From Bacteroidales bacterium (GTDB taxonomy: Bacteria; Bacteroidota; Bacteroidia; Bacteroidales; Muribaculaceae), in assembly GCA_019416285.1 (NCBI GenBank), contig DXXM01000033.1, forward strand, positions 1-36,298: a stretch of 36,298 bases of DNA, given 5' to 3'. This document shows, one piece after another, positions 27,040 through 36,277 of the stretch; position 1 is the first letter of the stretch, and every line of letters begins with the position of its first letter. Below the pieces are notes generated by a model. It was not told where the DNA came from. It did not search any database and saw only the letters and a program-made list of their open reading frames with translations. The translations under genes were made by a program, and so were the position numbers.

Positions 27040-27882
27040 ATGAAATACATCGGGGCTCATGTCTCATCGGAGCAAGGCGTAAGCCATGCTCCGCTCAATG
27101 CTCATCTGATAGGAGCAAAATCTTTCGCGCTTTTCACCCGCAACCCTTCACGATGGACTTCAAAGGCTATTCCAGCTGCTGAAGCGGAGGCGTTCAGGGA
27201 GAATTGCGCCGCATACGGCTATATTCCCGATGTGATTCTCCCTCACGACAGTTTTCTTATCAATCTCGGTTCTCCGGATGCCGACAAGCTCGAAAAATCG
27301 CGCAAGGCATTTCTCGACGAAATGCGCCGCTGCGAGCAGCTCGGTCTGACCATGCTGAACTTTCATCCGGGCTCACATCTCCGGGAGCTGGAGACTGACG
27401 CCTGCCTTGACCTGATTGCCGAGTCTGTCAATATTATTCTCGACAAGACCTCGGGTGTCAAGGCAGTGATTGAGAATACGGCCGGCCAGGGCAGCAACCT
27501 CGGCTGCACATTCGAACAGATAGCTCATATCATAGACCGGATAGAGGACAAGGACCGCGTGGGTGTCTGCATTGACACCTGTCATGCCTACACATCGGGC
27601 TATGATATGGTATCCCAGGAGGTCTACGATAAAACCTGGCGTGATTTTGACTCCGTCATCGGTATGAAATATCTCTGCGGTATGCACCTTAACGACACCA
27701 TGAAGAATCTTGGCTCAAAGATTGACCGCCACGCGTCGCTTTTTACCGGCAATCTTAAAGAGGAGTTCTGGCGCAGGCTGATGAATGACCCGCGGATGGA
27801 CGGAATACCTCTCATACTCGAGACTCCGAATGAGGAGATATGGAGCGAGGAAATCAGACAGCTTTATGCCATGATTGACTGA
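27040..27882 (+). CDS. nfo: Endonuclease IV (AP endonuclease)
   Basis: A 280-aa TIM-barrel DNA repair enzyme that cuts 5' of abasic sites using three zinc ions. Family blocks are MKYIGAHVSSEQGV at the start, FTRNPSRW, NFHPGSHL, VIENTAGQGSNLG, GVCIDTCHAYTSGYD and CGMHLNDTMKNLGSKIDRH, which carry the metal-binding His, Glu and Asp residues. Length matches the E. coli enzyme. It has its own promoter and is divergent from hisS. Confidence 0.97.
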   Translation: MKYIGAHVSSEQGVSHAPLNAHLIGAKSFALFTRNPSRWTSKAIPAAEAEAFRENCAAYGYIPDVILPHDSFLINLGSPDADKLEKSRKAFLDEMRRCEQLGLTMLNFHPGSHLRELETDACLDLIAESVNIILDKTSGVKAVIENTAGQGSNLGCTFEQIAHIIDRIEDKDRVGVCIDTCHAYTSGYDMVSQEVYDKTWRDFDSVIGMKYLCGMHLNDTMKNLGSKIDRHASLFTGNLKEEFWRRLMNDPRMDGIPLILETPNEEIWSEEIRQLYAMID

Positions 27883-27957
27883 CATCCTTTCCACACAATG
27901 CAATAGTAGATTATATTAAACAAATTTTATAGATTATATCAATTACTTACAGGAATT

Positions 27958-29289
27958 ATGGTTAAGAATAAACCCGACCAGAGTTTTCTGAAGCTCTGGA
28001 ATCTGAGTTTCGGTTTCTTTGGCGTTCAGATTGCCTACGCATTGCAGAGCGCCAATATCTCGCGTATTTTTGCGACACTTGGCGCGGATCCACATTCGCT
28101 TAGCTATTTCTGGATTCTTCCGCCCCTCATGGGAATCCTTGTGCAGCCTCTTGTGGGTGCTGCGAGTGACCGCACATGGAACCGCCTTGGCCGTCGCCTC
28201 CCTTACCTGCTTCTCGGAGCCGCCATCGCAGTGGTGGTGATGTGTCTTCTTCCCAACGCCGGAAGTTTTGGCCTCACGGTCAGCGGTGCGATGGTGTTCG
28301 GTTTCATCGCCCTTATGTTTCTCGACACTTCAATCAATATGGCCATGCAGCCCTTCAAGATGCTTGTGGGCGACCAGGTCAACGAGCGTCAGAAAGGCCT
28401 GGCTTATTCAATCCAGAGCTTCCTCTGCAATGCCGGCAGTCTTGTAGGTTATCTCGCACCTATCACTCTCACCGCACTCGGAGTGAGCAACCTTGCTCCC
28501 ACCGGGCAGGTGCCTGATGCAGTGACATATTCATTCTATATCGGTGCGGCTGTGCTTATTCTCTGTGTGATCTACAGCTTCGCCACAATCCGCGAGATGC
28601 CTCCCCGCGAGTATGCCGAATACCATGGTATCACCGAAGAGCAGAAGGAAGAGAAGAGCGGCATGCTCCATCTGCTCCGCCATGCTCCCAAAACATTCTG
28701 GACTGTGGGCCTCGTGCAGTTTTTCTGCTGGTCGGCTTTCCTTTATATGTGGACATATACTCCTGGCGCGATTGCCGATACCGTGTGGGGTACCACCGAC
28801 ACTCATTCCGAAGCCTATCAGAACGCAGGCAACTGGGTAGGTGTGCTTTTCGCAATCCAGGCTGTCGGCTCTGTGGTATGGGCCGTAGTGATTCCGAGAT
28901 TCAAGAACCACAAGGTCGTGTATGCGCTCAGTCTTATCCTCGGTGCCATTGGTTTCATCTCGACTCTTTTCATTGCCAATAAATATGTGCTTTTCATCTC
29001 CTTTATCCTCGTAGGCTGCGCTTGGGCCGCAATGCTCGCGCTTCCCTTTACCATCCTTACCAACTCTATTTCCGGTAAGAACATGGGCACATATCTCGGT
29101 CTTTTCAACGGTACCATCTGCATCCCGCAGATTTGTGCCGCAGCCCTCGGCGGTGTCATTCTCCCTCTTCTCGGTGGCCGTCAGGTCAACATGCTCGTGC
29201 TTGCGGGTGTCCTGCTCATAGTCGGCGCTCTCTGCGTCTCGATGGTCAAAGAGACCTATGCCGAGTCATCTAAAGCGGTGACGGACTGA
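27958..29289 (+). CDS. MFS sugar transporter, SLC45/GPH-like
   Basis: A 443-aa inner-membrane transporter with about 12 hydrophobic helices. The SDRTWNRLGRRLPYLLLGA loop between helices 2 and 3 and the following aliphatic helix are typical of the GPH/SLC45-type disaccharide carriers; Bacteroidetes members are often annotated as maltose or sucrose transporters. It has no signal for a specific substrate. It converges on the pectate-lyase locus and could take up released sugars, but the convergent layout and separate strand give no operon support. It ends at a strong bidirectional terminator. Confidence 0.82.
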   Translation: MVKNKPDQSFLKLWNLSFGFFGVQIAYALQSANISRIFATLGADPHSLSYFWILPPLMGILVQPLVGAASDRTWNRLGRRLPYLLLGAAIAVVVMCLLPNAGSFGLTVSGAMVFGFIALMFLDTSINMAMQPFKMLVGDQVNERQKGLAYSIQSFLCNAGSLVGYLAPITLTALGVSNLAPTGQVPDAVTYSFYIGAAVLILCVIYSFATIREMPPREYAEYHGITEEQKEEKSGMLHLLRHAPKTFWTVGLVQFFCWSAFLYMWTYTPGAIADTVWGTTDTHSEAYQNAGNWVGVLFAIQAVGSVVWAVVIPRFKNHKVVYALSLILGAIGFISTLFIANKYVLFISFILVGCAWAAMLALPFTILTNSISGKNMGTYLGLFNGTICIPQICAAALGGVILPLLGGRQVNMLVLAGVLLIVGALCVSMVKETYAESSKAVTD

Positions 29290-29343
29290 TGTCACTGATT
29301 TCTTACGCCCGCGCGTGGATTCGGTATAGAAAGATATACATAA

Positions 29344-29396
29344 AAACAGAAGCCTCCGGAAATTTCTGATGGATTTCCGGAGGCTTCTGTTTTAGA
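29344..29396. terminator. Bidirectional terminator between the MFS and pectate-lyase genes
   Basis: A perfect 20-bp inverted repeat (29344-29363 with 29373-29392) with a 9-nt loop has an A-run on its left and TTTT on its right, so it can end transcripts from both convergent genes. It lies 54 bp after the MFS stop and 51 bp after the pectate-lyase-like stop. Confidence 0.9.
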
Positions 29397-29443
29397 GATT
29401 GTCAAAGTTTGTATGACTTTTCCTTGGGTGGGAGTAGCGCAGC

Positions 29444-32400
29444 TTACTTCACGAGGATTTTCTCAACGCGGTTGCCCTGACGACGGATGTAGAGACCCGA
29501 GGTGGGATTGTCGACGCGGATGCCCTGGAGGTTGAAATACTCGACGGGTGCGTTGTCGTCGGCAATGATGTCGGTGATCCCGCTGAAATCCTCGCCGAAG
29601 TTGCCTGTTGCGTCAGAAATGCGGAAGGCATTGAGATATACAGCGCCTGACACGGATGCCGGAGTAATCTTGATGAAACGCGATACCGGATTGAGGTCGA
29701 TTTCGCCCTTGAAGGGAAGATCCTTTTCAGTCAGTATGCGGATTGTGCGCCATGTGGGGGCGATGTCCGCATTGCGGGTTTCCTGAATCTTGAGGCGCAC
29801 AGTGGTTCCTTCCGCAGCATCGACTTCGACATACATTTTTTTGGCTACGCCTGCGAAGTAGGCCATGACCTTGTCGCTGCTCGATGAAGAGCGGAAGACC
29901 ACATGGTCAGCCTCGATTTCACCGGCTGTCGTGCCGCCGCCTACCTGACACCAGTGGGGGTAGTCGTTCTTGGAAGTCTGCACGAGCGAGCCCTCGGTCT
30001 CGAAGGGTGCGGTTTCATTGAAGGGCGCGAAATTCAGCGGGAGAGTCTTGGCAGCCTTGCCCCAGTGGGTCTCACCTGCGGTCTTTTCGCGCGGGAAGTC
30101 CTTGGTGGCAATCCTGATTTCACCGATGAATGATTTATCGCCGGCAACATTGGTGAGCGCGCCTTCGGGCAATTTCACAGTGTAGGTCGAGTTTGCGTCG
30201 AGTGCCTCGTATGCGATATTGAGTTTGGTTCCCGATACGCCTACAGTGATGTTTTCGAACTGATGGATACCCTCGATGGCGGCTGAACCGTCATATTTCA
30301 CCTCCTGGTTGAAAGTGAGAGTGATTGAACCGTCGGTGTACTCGACATTGTTGTCGAGATTGCCGGCTGTAAGTTCAAGGGGCTCTTCACCCTCGGGCAC
30401 GATGTAGCGCTCGATGAGGATATCGTTGACATCAATCTTCTTTCCGTTTGATTCGAGACGGAACTGCACTTCGCCGCCGTTGGTGTAGGTCGAAGTGAAT
30501 TTGAAGATTCTCTTCTTGGCGCCGAGCACGAGGTCCTGAGAGGTCTCGTTGCCGCCGGCGATGGTGTAGAGCTTCACGGTCTGTTGTGAGGTCGACGGAT
30601 TGCCGAGATAGTAGGTGATGACACACGGGCCGGTGACAACGGGGGTTGTGACATATTCACTGCCGTTTATAAACTGGATGCAGTTGGCAGTGGCACCTCT
30701 GTCATCGTCGGATGCAGGACCATAGTCCTTGGTGGTGTCATCAGAGAAGCACCCGGGCATAGCCACGACGCGGCTCGATGTAGCTCCGACACCGATTACC
30801 ATGCCGTTGAATGTCATTGAATCATTTTTGGAACCTTTCTTGAATATGTCGGTGTTGCCGGTCAGCGAACCGTATTTCTCGGCATATTCGGCCGGGGTGG
30901 TGGTGAAATCAGTGTAGAAGAGGACTCCGCCGGCGGTGGTAGTGAAGCTCCATACGGTTCCTTCGGTAGTTCCGAGGTCGTTGCGTGAGTCAACGCGCCA
31001 GTAATATGTCTTGGCAGGGAGAAGGTCATTGGTTGACCACTGGGTGACCTTGAGGTCTTTGGCCACTGCCTCCATAGCCTCACGGCTTTCGCCGAGGTAG
31101 AGAGTATAGTAGACGTCGCCGCCGTATGTCTTGACATTGTCCTCCCAGGTGAATGTGAGGCCGGATGCCACTCCCTCTTTGCCTCCCTGAGCCGGGAACG
31201 GGTTCACCGCAGGCTTGGGCAGTGAGGGGTCGTCGATTGTCTCTGTCACCAGAGTATCGGTATAGTCGGAATAGAGGCCTTTGCCGTCAGTGGCGCGGAC
31301 ACGCACCCAATATTTTGTAGCCGGGGTCAGTCCTGAAACTTCTGCGGTGGTGGCTCCTGCTGCTGCAGTGGCTACCTCGGCAAAGGTGGCCCCGTCCGTC
31401 GAAACTTCAATTATGAAACCCTGGGTGGTGTTTTTGTTCATGTTCCAGGAAAGAGCGAGTGTCTCTTTGCCCTGATTGGTAACGGCAAGTGAGATAGGCT
31501 TCTTGATATAGGGATATGCCTCGACGATTGAGTTGGCGTACACCTCAATCCACGCATAGCCGGTGGTGGGGTCGATGGCCACGGCGTCCGACGGGTCGTT
31601 GGGGTTGAGCCCGTTGGCAATTTCCCATTCGTCGGGGATTGCGTCGCCGTCGGTGTCAAGCGGTTTCACACCTCCGCTGAGCACACCCTTACCTTTATGG
31701 GGGAGCTGAGCCTCGCTGTTGATACCGTTCTTTGTTCCGGCTGTGCCGTAAGTGGCGATTTCGTCGATGATATATTGGTCGACCTCGTCGCGCACGGGAA
31801 GCACCGGACCCACGCTTGTCAGCATCCATGCGTAAGCCTCTTCCGCTGTCATCTTGTGGGCGATTTCGGGAATGAGTTGAATCTGTTCAGTAGCGGTGGC
31901 ATTATATTCTGTTATGTTTGCGTTGAGCGCTTCGAGTGAAGGGAAGAGTGTCGAGTAGGGAGCGGTGCCGTTCTGTGCGCCGCGCATCTCGTCCTCGGTC
32001 ATGAGATGGCCGTTGAGCACTCCGTCCTTATTCTCGTCATAATAGTTGCCTGCGCCGAAGTAACGGAATGTCTTGATGCCACGGACAAACGGATCGGTAG
32101 AGCCGTTCCACGGACCTTTTACAAAGTAGTTGTTTTCGATGTCGGCCCATGAGTCTCCCTCAGAGTCGCTCATGATATAGCCGCCGCCGTCGCCCCAGTT
32201 ATAGACGACATTATTCACAAACTGATTGAGACCTTTGACTTTCGGGTTGCGGGTTTTGTTTTCGACATAGAGGTTGCGGTAGAGAGTCACACCGCCGATA
32301 GTCTGTATGAGACCTCCGCATGAATGGCTCTGCAGGCCCTGACCGATAATTGAATTCTGAATGGTGATGTTTGCGGGACGGGTGTTTTTGTTGTCCCAGC

Positions 32401-32896
32401 TCACGGAAAAATTTTCGTCACGCCCCCAGAGAACCGACAAGTGGTCGAAAATCATGTCGGTTCCATTGGCCACGCCACAGGCATCGGCTCCGGATGTGCC
32501 GGTGATGCCCATGCGGAAACGCATGTGGCGCACTATGAGATTGGTAGCATTGGAGAAGGAGATACGGTCGCCGTAGACCTGCACGCCTTCACCGGGTGCT
32601 GTCTGCCCGAGAATCGTGTTGTTCCCTTTGAATACCAATGCGGATTTGAGCTCGATAACACCGGACACATCAAAGACGATTATGCGTCCTTCCTTGCTCA
32701 CGGCGTCGCGCAGAGAGCCTGTGCCTGAGTCATTGAGATTGGTCACATGATAGATTTCGCCCCCTCGACCGCCGGTAGTGAACCGGCCGAACCCTTCTGC
32801 TCCGGGAAATGCAAGAAGCTGACCGTCGGCGGCAGATGCGCCGAAACTCAGTCCGATGAGTCCGCATCCGAGGGCAAATTTGTTAAATAGTTTCAT
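29444..32896 (-). CDS. Secreted multidomain pectate-lyase-like protein with type IX-like tail
   Basis: A 1150-aa exported protein. A signal peptide (1-22, ending GASA) precedes a right-handed beta-helix of the PL1 pectate lyase kind at about 26-370: AFPGAEGFGRFTTGGRGGEI, then VRHMRFRMG and FDHLSVLWGRDENFSVSW. A calcium-binding DTDGDAIPDEW motif is at 414-424. Two fibronectin type III domains follow (about 467-552 and 562-653), then an unassigned beta-rich part, an Ig-like domain near 850-940, and a further carbohydrate-binding-like part. The last 35 residues (EYFNLQGIRVDNP, then GLYIRRQGNRVEKILVK) look like a type IX sorting tail. It would cleave pectin at the cell surface or outside. The catalytic residues were not individually confirmed. 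Confidence 0.85.
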   Translation of the reverse strand: MKLFNKFALGCGLIGLSFGASAADGQLLAFPGAEGFGRFTTGGRGGEIYHVTNLNDSGTGSLRDAVSKEGRIIVFDVSGVIELKSALVFKGNNTILGQTAPGEGVQVYGDRISFSNATNLIVRHMRFRMGITGTSGADACGVANGTDMIFDHLSVLWGRDENFSVSWDNKNTRPANITIQNSIIGQGLQSHSCGGLIQTIGGVTLYRNLYVENKTRNPKVKGLNQFVNNVVYNWGDGGGYIMSDSEGDSWADIENNYFVKGPWNGSTDPFVRGIKTFRYFGAGNYYDENKDGVLNGHLMTEDEMRGAQNGTAPYSTLFPSLEALNANITEYNATATEQIQLIPEIAHKMTAEEAYAWMLTSVGPVLPVRDEVDQYIIDEIATYGTAGTKNGINSEAQLPHKGKGVLSGGVKPLDTDGDAIPDEWEIANGLNPNDPSDAVAIDPTTGYAWIEVYANSIVEAYPYIKKPISLAVTNQGKETLALSWNMNKNTTQGFIIEVSTDGATFAEVATAAAGATTAEVSGLTPATKYWVRVRATDGKGLYSDYTDTLVTETIDDPSLPKPAVNPFPAQGGKEGVASGLTFTWEDNVKTYGGDVYYTLYLGESREAMEAVAKDLKVTQWSTNDLLPAKTYYWRVDSRNDLGTTEGTVWSFTTTAGGVLFYTDFTTTPAEYAEKYGSLTGNTDIFKKGSKNDSMTFNGMVIGVGATSSRVVAMPGCFSDDTTKDYGPASDDDRGATANCIQFINGSEYVTTPVVTGPCVITYYLGNPSTSQQTVKLYTIAGGNETSQDLVLGAKKRIFKFTSTYTNGGEVQFRLESNGKKIDVNDILIERYIVPEGEEPLELTAGNLDNNVEYTDGSITLTFNQEVKYDGSAAIEGIHQFENITVGVSGTKLNIAYEALDANSTYTVKLPEGALTNVAGDKSFIGEIRIATKDFPREKTAGETHWGKAAKTLPLNFAPFNETAPFETEGSLVQTSKNDYPHWCQVGGGTTAGEIEADHVVFRSSSSSDKVMAYFAGVAKKMYVEVDAAEGTTVRLKIQETRNADIAPTWRTIRILTEKDLPFKGEIDLNPVSRFIKITPASVSGAVYLNAFRISDATGNFGEDFSGITDIIADDNAPVEYFNLQGIRVDNPTSGLYIRRQGNRVEKILVK

Positions 32897-32942
32897 GATA
32901 TGATTATATGTAATGGTTAAAAACGTCTGTTTTTATAAAAAA

Positions 32943-33025
32943 GACATAAGGGGCAGGAGAGACTTATTTTCAATCAGGTTAAAGATTAAAAATAATTTTT
33001 GTGTGTCTCCCCGTGCTCCTTATGC
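32943..33025. terminator. Long stem-loop between the secreted-protein gene and the pectate-lyase gene
   Basis: Two 21-nt arms (32943-32963 and 33005-33025) pair with one wobble, one mismatch and one bulge around a 41-nt AT-rich loop. On the minus strand the structure is followed by TTTTTTAT, and on the plus strand by eight or more T. It could end the transcript of the upstream minus-strand gene, only partly because of the large loop, or act as a processing or stability element. Confidence 0.5.
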
Positions 33026-33047
33026 TTTTTTTTATCCTATGCGGAAA

Positions 33048-34001
33048 TTAGCGCTGGATGTACTTTTTACCGTTCTTGATGACTACACCCTTGTAGTTCT
33101 CGTCAACCTGGATACCCATGACATTGTAAACAGGTGCGTTTTCGTCAGCCTCGTTAGCGATGATGTTTTCAATCGCTGAAGAAGCAGCTGTACCTTCCAT
33201 AACTACGTGATATAGGCCAAGCTCGCTGCCGCCGCAACCGATACGGAAAGATACATTACCCTTGAGACCTGCGGGAAGAGCTACATTCATCTTATAGTAA
33301 CGTTTAGCTATTGCGTTTTCCGGGCCCTGAACAGGGATAACTTCACCTACAACGCCATTAACCACAGGAGTAACTTCTGCATAAAGTCCCTTGTCGATAT
33401 ATTTACCACCGGCATGGCCAATCCAGATTGTAAGTGAAGTAGGGTCGGCGATAGCGGGGAACTGAATGTAGGTCATTGTACGGCAACCGGTGTTGGCATT
33501 GCGGTTAAAGGCGATTGCATGTGTGCTTTCAACCTGGTCAGCTTCAGTTGCTGCACCATAATCGGTATCTACTGCATGTGTGCCGCCCCAGCCTTTCATG
33601 AGAAGTGTACGTGCAGGGCCTACGCCTTCCTGATCCCAGCAGATGAAGGGATGGGTCATGTCAATAGGAGTGAAATCTCCGTCCGTACCTTCGAGTGTAT
33701 AGGTCTGTCCGTCTACGAGGTCAATGGCGCGATTGGTAACTGCATGCCATTTTCCTTCCTCATCCTTTACATTAAACATTGAACCGTCGGTGTTTTTTGC
33801 TGCACCGGTCTTATCGATGAAGTCGTAGTTGGAGGCAAAACCAAGACCTTCAAGTTCGGTTGCTGCATCAACGATTGAACCTGCCTCGGCGAAGATAGCC
33901 TTGCAGAATAGAGGATTATTGTTGAAGTCATAAGTGAAGACTTCCGCATTTGCTCCAAATGCAGCAATCAGGGCTGCAGAAAGAATTAATGTTTTTTTCA
34001 T
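33048..34001 (-). CDS. Secreted protein of unknown function with type IX-like tail
   Basis: I do not recognise a catalytic family. The 317-aa product has a clean signal peptide (MKKTLILSAALIAAFGANA, 1-19) and a beta-rich body (TSLTIWIGHAGG, VSFRIGCGGSELGLYHVVMEG) that resembles a jelly-roll or carbohydrate-binding fold. The C-terminus APVYNVMGIQVDE, then VIKNGKKYIQR, resembles the tail of the neighbouring pectate-lyase-like protein. Lying between susD and that gene, it is likely a surface or secreted glycan-binding component. Its codon use looks more AT-rich than its neighbours by eye. No consensus promoter was seen upstream. Confidence 0.7.
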   Translation of the reverse strand: MKKTLILSAALIAAFGANAEVFTYDFNNNPLFCKAIFAEAGSIVDAATELEGLGFASNYDFIDKTGAAKNTDGSMFNVKDEEGKWHAVTNRAIDLVDGQTYTLEGTDGDFTPIDMTHPFICWDQEGVGPARTLLMKGWGGTHAVDTDYGAATEADQVESTHAIAFNRNANTGCRTMTYIQFPAIADPTSLTIWIGHAGGKYIDKGLYAEVTPVVNGVVGEVIPVQGPENAIAKRYYKMNVALPAGLKGNVSFRIGCGGSELGLYHVVMEGTAASSAIENIIANEADENAPVYNVMGIQVDENYKGVVIKNGKKYIQR

Positions 34002-34067
34002 TGTGTAGAAATGTTTAATAAGGGTATGAATTAATTTGGTTAATAAAAGATGATGCTATAGAAAATC

Positions 34068-34108
34068 ATACGGACAGGAAGGAGAGGATGCCACCTCCCT
34101 GTCCGTAT
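34068..34108 (-). terminator. Hairpin terminator after susD
   Basis: Arms ATACGGACAGG (34068-34078) and its complement (34098-34108) form an 11-bp perfect stem starting 3 bp past the susD stop. On the minus strand GATTTTCT follows. The T-run is short, so it may be partial or may serve as an RNA stabiliser between susD and the next gene. Confidence 0.6.
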
Positions 34109-34111
34109 CTT

Positions 34112-36178
34112 TTACTTGTACGCGGGATGTTGGGTAAGGTTGGGGTTGTCGATGAGGGGATGTCCTGCGCTCTTGGCAGCGAAGGGACAGAGTTCGGTCT
34201 TGTTCTTCTCAAAACCGTAGTAGATACCGGTTGAACCGGCTACCCAATCGGGGTATTCACCATTGTTCTCGGCTCTGCCAAGAGGCTTCGTATAGATTGA
34301 CGCACCGATATTGAGCGCAGTGACAGCAGCTGCGGTATATCCCGCGCAACGGCGTGCGTTCTTGTTGTATGTGCTTGTCCATGCCTCAAACATCTTGACT
34401 GCATACCAACTTTCGCCCTCGTCAGGAGTTATACCGTGGGCGGCAAGCACCTGGTTGACTTTGGCCTTGAACTTGTTTCGGTTGGTTGCGTTGTTGACCT
34501 GTGGAGTCGGTGACAGAAGCGCGAGCTCATCGGCATCGGTGATTTCGATGTAGGGCACTGTGAGGAATTTTTCACCGTAGGTGCATGTGCTCATTTCAAG
34601 TTTGACAAGACGGATGGGAGCCACATCAGCATATTTGCCTGTGCGATCCGAGAGGTCCTTGATGTCCTGCTGGTCCTGACGGATTTCCTTTTCGATGAGA
34701 TTGGTGCGGATAAGGTCGCCGCGGACCACGAGTTCATCGCCAAGCTCCCATTTGCGTTCCTGCATGATGGTTTCGAGGAATTCATCTCGGCTTCCGGCCG
34801 CGATGGGCATTGAGCCGATACCGGCACGGTCGCGCACGAGCTGGAGAGCTGACACTGCAGCGCTTGTCGGGCCATTGTTGAGATAGTTCTGAGTCTCGGC
34901 ATACATCAGGAGTATGTCGGCATAACGGAGGAGGGGCACGTCGACATTACGCTTGGCGGCGGCATAGGGTGCCTGACACCATTGGATGCGGAATTTGCCG
35001 GGCATAATGCTTGAGAAAGTCGTAGCGCAGTTTGAGCCGTCGAAATTGGTGGCGTCGCTGAAGAATGTAATCGAATAGTTGGCGCAGGTGACGTCGCGGC
35101 GGGTATCGTTGGTGTCAAATGACAGGTAGTAGGTAGGAAGTTTCACCTGCAGGGTCTTGCGGGCTCCGAAAGTTCCGCCCATACATCCGGGCTGCCCGTT
35201 GTAGATGCTGAAGTCGAAGTTGGTGGATTCGCCGAGACTGGCTATGTGCCACATCATTTCCTGTGATGTCACGCCGAAGTTGCGCTGGCAGTAGTTGTAG
35301 AAGAGGGTCTGATAACCGCTCATTGAGCTGCTGCCCTGTATGAGCTGGTTCTCGCCGTGTTCCATTACTTCCTTAAGGGCATTGTCGGCGATGGTGTAGA
35401 GTTCGCGTACGCGAGCCTCGTCGTCACGACGTCCCATGTGGAGAGTCGAGGCATCGTTGGTCTCGGTGTTCCAGCGGAGCGAATAACCGCCGGCGTAGAG
35501 ACAGATGCGGGCGAGGATACCTTTTGCAGCCTGACGGGTGAGGCGCTCGGGTGCGGAACCGTAGTCCGACTCGGAGAACCAGGGCAGGTCGTCGACACAG
35601 GCCTGCATCTCGCCGATTATGCGGTCATAGATACCGTCGCGGTCGGAGCGCTTGGGATACCATGTCTCGTCGGGTTCGGAACTGATGGGCGAGAACAGTG
35701 CTGGAACATCGCCGTAGAAGCGGATAAGCTCATTGTAAGCGAAAGCTCTGATGAAGGTCACTTCCGCGATGAGCGCGTTGCGCTTTTCGGTTTCGGGAAG
35801 TTTGGCAAGACGTTCAAGTGCGATATTGCAGGATTCGATGGTTTTGTACGACTGGCTGTAGACCGTAGTGGCTGTGGCCGGCAGGATTACATCATAGGCG
35901 AAGTTGGCCGAGCGGGGACGACCGCCCACGAGGTCCTCCTCGCAGCTCAGTGTCACGCCCGGGTCGATGAACGGACGCCATAATTCGGAGAATACGAGCG
36001 AGCGGTAGCATCCTTTGACGAAGAGTTCAGCTTTTCTCTCATCCGAGAAAACGAAGTCAAGGTCGTCGGCGGTATATGATGGCTTGTCGAGAGTGTCCTC
36101 GCAGGATGTGAGCATGGGTGCGGCTGTGCCGAGTAACATTGCTGCTGTGAGGAAACTGAATATATTTTTCTTGTTCAT
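34112..36178 (-). CDS. RagB/SusD family nutrient-binding outer-membrane lipoprotein
   Basis: A 688-aa lipoprotein of the SusD family, which caps a SusC TonB-dependent porin and binds glycans at the cell surface. The signal peptide ends in the lipobox LTSC with Cys26. The helical TPR-like SusD fold is recognisable in FVKGCYRSLVFSELWRPF, SYKTIESCNIALERLAKLP and ALIAEVTFIRAFAYNELIRF(YGDVPA), and in the C-terminal RYADILLMYAETQNYLNNGP and ELVVRGDLIR blocks. It is longer than the common 500-600 aa. The pectate-lyase-like gene two genes downstream suggests pectin-type substrates. The usual upstream susC is not within the window; an IS-like repeat begins 22 bp before the start codon. Confidence 0.92.
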   Translation of the reverse strand: MNKKNIFSFLTAAMLLGTAAPMLTSCEDTLDKPSYTADDLDFVFSDERKAELFVKGCYRSLVFSELWRPFIDPGVTLSCEEDLVGGRPRSANFAYDVILPATATTVYSQSYKTIESCNIALERLAKLPETEKRNALIAEVTFIRAFAYNELIRFYGDVPALFSPISSEPDETWYPKRSDRDGIYDRIIGEMQACVDDLPWFSESDYGSAPERLTRQAAKGILARICLYAGGYSLRWNTETNDASTLHMGRRDDEARVRELYTIADNALKEVMEHGENQLIQGSSSMSGYQTLFYNYCQRNFGVTSQEMMWHIASLGESTNFDFSIYNGQPGCMGGTFGARKTLQVKLPTYYLSFDTNDTRRDVTCANYSITFFSDATNFDGSNCATTFSSIMPGKFRIQWCQAPYAAAKRNVDVPLLRYADILLMYAETQNYLNNGPTSAAVSALQLVRDRAGIGSMPIAAGSRDEFLETIMQERKWELGDELVVRGDLIRTNLIEKEIRQDQQDIKDLSDRTGKYADVAPIRLVKLEMSTCTYGEKFLTVPYIEITDADELALLSPTPQVNNATNRNKFKAKVNQVLAAHGITPDEGESWYAVKMFEAWTSTYNKNARRCAGYTAAAVTALNIGASIYTKPLGRAENNGEYPDWVAGSTGIYYGFEKNKTELCPFAAKSAGHPLIDNPNLTQHPAYK

Positions 36179-36199
36179 ATTAAATTCTTGATGTCAGAT

Positions 36200-36239
36200 T
36201 AAGAGGCTGTTTAACAACAAAAGTGAAAATGAGGGGTCA
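36200..36239. repeat. IS-like terminal inverted repeat, right edge
   Basis: The reverse complement matches 17-54 at the left edge with two gaps and one mismatch. The outer end toward susD reads TAAGAGGCTGTTTAA. The DNA beyond (36240-36298) has no recognisable gene and would be the inner part of the element. Confidence 0.5.
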
Positions 36240-36277
36240 CAAAGTTGAGATGGATATGTCCTTGCAGTCGAAGGATT

